Source of the DNA: Stenopsyche tienmushanensis
Taxonomy: Eukaryota > Arthropoda > Insecta > Trichoptera > Stenopsychidae
Direction: 5' to 3'
NCBI GenBank assembly: GCA_008973525.1
Contig: WACJ01000296.1
Span: forward strand, 310,001-374,000
Length of the DNA stretch: 64,000 nt
Shown: positions 59,751-64,000 of the stretch, piece after piece
Position numbering within the stretch: position 1 is the stretch's first letter
How the letters are laid out: each line of letters opens with the position of its first letter
Program-made: the position numbers and the translations under genes
The notes under the pieces: generated by a model
Databases searched by the model: none
What the model was told of the DNA's origin: nothing
What the model saw: only the letters and a program-made list of their open reading frames with translations

Positions 59751-60942
59751 AATATCATGTTCATGTCATTTACCCTAGTCGTCTTATGTTCAAAGCCAAA
59801 TGGCAGCAGAACCATTGGAAAATCTGATCTGGAAAATATTGTATTGATTACAATTGAATGCAAACCCGGTTGATTTATTTGTCTTATCATAGTTAGCTTC
59901 CAGTGATATCATTTTAGCAATCATTTAAAAACATGCACTGTGGACTTTATGCGATAATTCCTCGATGGTTATCCGAGGATTAGATTAATTTAAGAATTTA
60001 ATATTACAATGATTAAAAGATTAATTGTTGACAATTTAAAAAAAATTTTTGAACGTGCTTAAATCACCCGATCGACAAATAAGATTGATAAGACTTTTAA
60101 GAAGTAATCGATTGTCATTAAATAGCGCGAATTGGAGATTAACTTCTAAGCAATATTTCAAATCTTATAATGAATCGATTTTATTTTGAAGAAAATTGAT
60201 CATTAGCGCACACCGCACGTAGTAAAAAGTACGAACGAGAAAATAAGTCGCTTATTGTAACCGGTCAATTAATTTTTTTTGCACAAATCAAAGAAAAAAA
60301 TACGCGAGTGGGTCAAAGCACTTGAAATGAAAAAAGAGTTATACGAACAACGGCCAGGAAGAGATAACAGAAAACATGACTTCGGAAGCATTCATCTTCG
60401 TCTTCTGGTCAGCCACGAAGATGCAATTTAATCGCCTTTCTCCCTAGATCGCCTTTCTCCCGATCCAGCGAATAAAATTGCTGCGATTTCTTCTTCAGCA
60501 CAATAACGTGCGCGATTCGCGTGCGACACTATAATGGCGTGACGATCCGTGCAAACTTCTCGACGAAGCACTGAATGATTGCACAGCAGGAAGACACAAA
60601 AGACGAACAAACCAACCGTGGATGATGGATCCGAATCAATACCACGCTTCTAAAACTCCAAAAGGCAGTTCATTACGATGTCATCGGGTTATCGTCGTCG
60701 CTAATGACCAATTGATACGACACCGGTTCAGATAGACCTGATGATGCCCCGTATCCTTGTCATTAATGTGACAAATTGACGCGTTTATGGGGTTCTCTAA
60801 CAGCATAAGTGGACTGACTTGGCAGATTCTGCGAAGTCAATTTTGATATTCCATCAGCACCGGATTGTTTATACACTGCGTATAATTTCCACAACATTAT
60901 GCAACGAGAAGCTGCTGCGATGAAATAATACTATCAACACTA
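59751..60942. other. Unannotated sequence with a GC-richer segment
   Basis: At 60360-60690 the sequence is less AT-rich and includes a short direct duplication (atcgcctttctccc twice, about 60430-60463). A 60-codon minus-strand frame with a signal-like start (MFVFCVFLL) is there, but nothing else supports a gene. It could be a non-coding first exon or promoter region. Confidence 0.3.
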
Positions 60943-61091
60943 GCGGCAATAAGTTTGGAAACGCTTTGAACTTGTTATATCTAACATATCCTCCTTGACA
61001 TAATCACACAATATAAAGAAAAAATATATATGTAATGTTCTTAACTATAACTCGATAAAATGCTAATAAGCGTTTCCAAACTTATTGTCAT
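60943..61091. mobile_element. Tc1-type MITE with TA target duplication
   Basis: Inverted repeats gcggcaataagtttggaaac and gtttccaaacttattgtcat close a 149-bp element flanked by TA (60941-60942 and 61092-61093). AT-rich interior, no coding capacity. Confidence 0.75.
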
Positions 61092-61609
61092 TAGGGTATA
61101 TATCTATTACTTCAGCTTAATTTCTTATATTCCATCCACAATACGATACTGTAATAAGAAATGACGTCTAAACATCCAGCAATCAGTATACAGATCAACA
61201 TTTCAAACATATCTATACTGTCATTCTTCAACTATGATAAAAATATGATCAAATGTTTTATCAACTCATGACACTACCGGAAATATTGATAATTTATCGA
61301 CAATTATTGATAGTAAGATCATAATGTATAAGTAGAGAAGTTGTTCCTGTTGATGATTAAAACACCCATCTACAATTAACTTTCTTTCCCGACACCAAAT
61401 AACATAGGCGCATCCATGCCAGCACGATTTAACTTTTTCTTTCGATTGGGGTCATGTTGTTTTTATAGTCTTCGAAAACCGACCCAAGATCCATTCATCC
61501 CCGGAAACTGTCGTATGTGACGTTACCCTCGAATGAGCAATGATCTAGTCTGGATTTGTCTGGAAGACATCGACAATTTTACATGCTTCGTCCTTAAAGA
61601 GGTAAGACA
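61092..61609. other. Unannotated sequence
   Basis: No feature recognised. Confidence 0.4.
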
Positions 61610-62030
61610 CGATATTGTGTCCGAATTCCAGTGGTTCCGGTGGGAGACGGAGAGTGTCTTGCACGTTGAGTTTGGAGAGAAAATGAGACGGAGAGAGTAT
61701 TTTGCGTACATCGTACGATTGTATAGATCGTTAACCCAAACTTATCGACTAATAATGATATGTGAATGATATAATAAATCGATTCAAGTGTATTGTTTAT
61801 GTTTACTTAAAGAAATTACCGAATATTGTGTGCTATCGACAGTATTTATTTATTTATGTACAAGCTTCATACACGCTGCGGCGGTATGAAGAAGAAGTTA
61901 GTCTCATGACATACACATTTTTTCTGCATAGCTACAATAATCCCCACGGGAACTGTCTGTGTCTATATGTAGCATAACGCAACCATTAGACGTATAGTTT
62001 GCCTATTTTATTATATATTATACAAAGCTT
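61610..62030 (+). repeat. Interspersed repeat A, copy 4, with adjacent repeat match
   Basis: 61610-61765 is the inverse of 57943-58080. 61740-61860 continues like 9420-9520 (cttatcgactaataatgat, aaagaaattaccgaatatt). 61925-62030 matches 13945-14045 (tctatatgtagcata, gtttgcctattttattatat). Confidence 0.6.
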
Positions 62031-62756
62031 GACTTCTACCACGCGAAAGCCTCAAGCATTTTTTCGGTAAAATAATGAATCTAAAGAAACTATTCAAATT
62101 TGCCAAAAATAATAAAAATAATGGAATGACCTAATATTTGAAAATTGAATTGATAAAATTATTGTTTCATCAATGAAATTTTATTCTTATTTAATAAAAA
62201 AATCTCAGCTAATAAGATTATTTAATAGATCGTTTAAATACTATGCGCATGTCTCATGATTTTTGTGTATTTTCCTCCTATAATCCAACCCGATCAATAA
62301 AAAAAATTAAAAATACATACTAACCGATAGGACTCTTGATCTAAGGACACAAACGGACTCTTACACTACCCATGTGATAATAATCCAATTTTCATTTATT
62401 CGAAATGATACTGAGCTGAACGCAAATGCAGACATTGATATCATTGTACATTATCAATATGGCATATTAATACTCTACTTATCGCTATCATTTTGGGGGA
62501 ACAATTGACGACTTTCCATAGTGCCTATTGAGAGGTATTCAAATCACACACAAGTAATTCAATTTATTTTCAAATTTTCCTGATGACATTAATGCGGCGT
62601 TGTCACAATGAACGGAACCATCCGAAAATTGATGCGCGAGATCGCAGTTTGAGCGCAAAGCAGCGATATAGCGCTGCGAAAAAATCCCGCCAAAAATGCG
62701 GCGCGGCGATATATAGACGGTCGATTGCTTGGCCTTTTGTGCATATAGTGCCAAAA
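62031..62756. other. Unannotated sequence
   Basis: AT-rich up to about 62560, then less AT-rich (62590-62740: gcgcaaagcagcgatatagc, gccaaaaatgcggcgcggcg). No gene recognised. Confidence 0.4.
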
Positions 62757-63425
62757 ACAAGTCGAGACCCTGTTGCGTTCCAATACGCCCTATTGAGTCA
62801 TCATGGACCGCGCGGAAGTCAGTGTTGCCGTATCAGGAGCAGGGCCGTAACAAGAGCGTGGCAAAACAGGCGCCTACCACGGGCGCAACTGGGCCAAGGG
62901 CGCAAAACGCAGAATGCATGGTTTTTATTTTATTCCACCATTCTACTTTACATGAACCAACACGTATTGACTCTGCCTGTTTTTATAATATATATACTAA
63001 GTTGTCTAATCCGTATTTTCTTCGTTATCACATTGGACCGATCCAGCCGGCATAAACCCGCAATAAAACAAAGACAACGATATTTTCAACCAAATGTGAA
63101 ATTTAAACAACCCATCCGATCGGTCTTCTTCGGACAACTTCGTTTCTTATTGAGAGTTTGTAATCGTTTGTATTCAGGTATGGCATCCGATCGCGAGACG
63201 CTCATTTGTCATATCAGCGGTCCGAAAAGCGGACCGATTGGACATACAAGACTTGTAGCCGCTCCGTCCTCTTTTAGGGCTTTTTATGGCATTTTCTATG
63301 ATCTGCACAATCATGAAAGCAATGTGGCTTCTAGACACTTTCTATAATAGCTTTTTTTTAAAAATCCCGCGCGGTCCATGATGACTCAAAAGGGCGTATT
63401 GGAACGCAGCAGGGTCTCGACTTGT
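62757..63425. mobile_element. Inverted-repeat structure with 59-bp arms enclosing a hAT-like element
   Basis: Arm 62757-62815 (starts acaagtcgagaccctg, ends tcatggaccgcgcgg) is repeated as its reverse complement at 63367-63425 with only two mismatches. The arms enclose about 550 bp, most of it the hAT-like sequence at 62840-63285. A composite or foldback transposon is likely. Confidence 0.7.
62840..63285. mobile_element. Non-autonomous hAT-like element, family F, copy 2
   Basis: Starts cagggccgtaacaagagcgt and matches, inverted, the copy at 24205-24563. It contains the hairpin ggtccgaaaagcggacc near 63220. The long open frame crossing it (62583-63347) is incidental, since it runs through unrelated inverted-repeat and terminal sequences. 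Confidence 0.6.
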
Positions 63426-64000
63426 TTTTTTCTTGCCATTGCTGAGAGGCTTCATCGACCAGAGGGATTGGAAAAAAATATTCTTAATTTTGTAATCTTT
63501 CCTTAAATATAGGGCAGTACTGACAAAGCCGGAAAATATCGATAGAGAAGCCTGTGTGCACAAAACTGTTCAAATATTTTTTTTCTTACTTTTTCTTTCA
63601 ATAAAGTCTATCATATCTCAAGTATTGTTCTTCCCGTTGTCGTTAATATTACCCATCACTAATTACTTTAGATGGAAATCTCCATTGTCCGCTGTTGAAG
63701 CGCTAGTCTGCATCTTTCAGGGCTGGAATGATAGCATACAACTTATCGCCTTGTTAATTTATTTCGCAGACAAAGCTAATCCATAACACCGGTAATAAAC
63801 AATAACGTATCTACGTTCTTCAATGCACCGACGTGTACGAACAATAAGTACACGTAGCGCCGAAGGTCAGGGCTCCTCGCAGACCTTCTTCCATCATCAG
63901 CTCGGTCGTCGACCGGCAAAAAAGAATAAAGAAGCTATTTTCGTGTTTTTTACCTATCGCAAAAAATCTTTTCTTAATGATGTTTTATAATTCGATGGAT
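63426..64000. other. Window end: Tc1-like end fragment and unannotated sequence
   Basis: 63553-63620 (tgtgcacaaaactgttcaaa, actttttctttcaataaa) matches the left end of the Tc1-like miniature element at 19892. 63830-63900 is GC-richer with no recognised feature. Confidence 0.45.

Noticed and set aside
60428..60610. 60-codon minus-strand frame with signal-peptide-like start
   Set aside because: Too short, no domain or splice context; the region may be a promoter or non-coding exon but nothing proves it.
62583..63347. 254-codon open frame on the plus strand
   Set aside because: It crosses a 59-bp inverted-repeat arm and a hAT-like non-autonomous element, has no recognisable domain and no partner exon; openness is by chance in a GC-richer patch.

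Overview
The window is AT-rich arthropod DNA, most likely from an insect. The signs are GT-AG introns of mostly 60-120 bp inside a Dscam-type gene, several mariner families, piggyBac, hAT and Tc1-like elements, an R1-clade retrotransposon and many short inverted-repeat elements. I cannot place the order or species from sequence alone. There are two real host genes; almost everything else that can be recognised is transposon-derived.

Gene 1 (plus strand, 26381-41515, 3' UTR to about 43350) is a Dscam paralogue. I resolved 26 consecutive coding exons that join in one frame without an internal stop (1437 codons plus stop). They encode Ig5 to Ig9, four FN3 domains, Ig10, two more FN3 domains, a transmembrane helix and a short cytoplasmic tail, which is the diagnostic Dscam order. 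Ig1-Ig4 and the signal peptide are missing and presumably lie upstream of the window, beyond 26 kb of repeat-rich sequence. Two features stand out: an insertion of roughly 65-70 residues within Ig6, and an in-frame TAG followed by 18 more in-frame codons that look like a basic Dscam-tail peptide.

Gene 2 (minus strand, 50594-51721) is a single-exon beta-1,3-galactosyltransferase (GT31, type II membrane protein), with a probable 5' UTR splice acceptor at 51766. It lies tail-to-tail with the Dscam gene, separated by an RTE-like retrotransposon fragment and long AT-rich sequence.

Layout: 1-26 kb, upstream flank or giant intron with hAT, Tc1-like, piggyBac, mariner and LTR-like repeats; 26.4-31.2 kb, Dscam Ig5-Ig8 exons with a 3.4 kb intron holding two mariners; 31.2-36.3 kb, a 5.1 kb intron packed with repeats including an R1-clade 3' end; 36.3-43.4 kb, the compact remainder of Dscam, where one intron is mostly a hAT fragment; 43.6-44.6 kb, RTE-like fragment; 44.6-50.6 kb, AT-rich sequence with one 1.5 kb DNA transposon; 50.6-51.8 kb, galactosyltransferase; 52-64 kb, intergenic sequence with a transposase-derived minisatellite, a complete hAT short element with 8-bp target duplication, a tRNA-like relic, a GC-rich block and several inverted-repeat elements.

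I found no prokaryote-style system, CRISPR array, rRNA or intact tRNA gene. The most interesting material is in the Dscam gene and in the nested transposon architecture.
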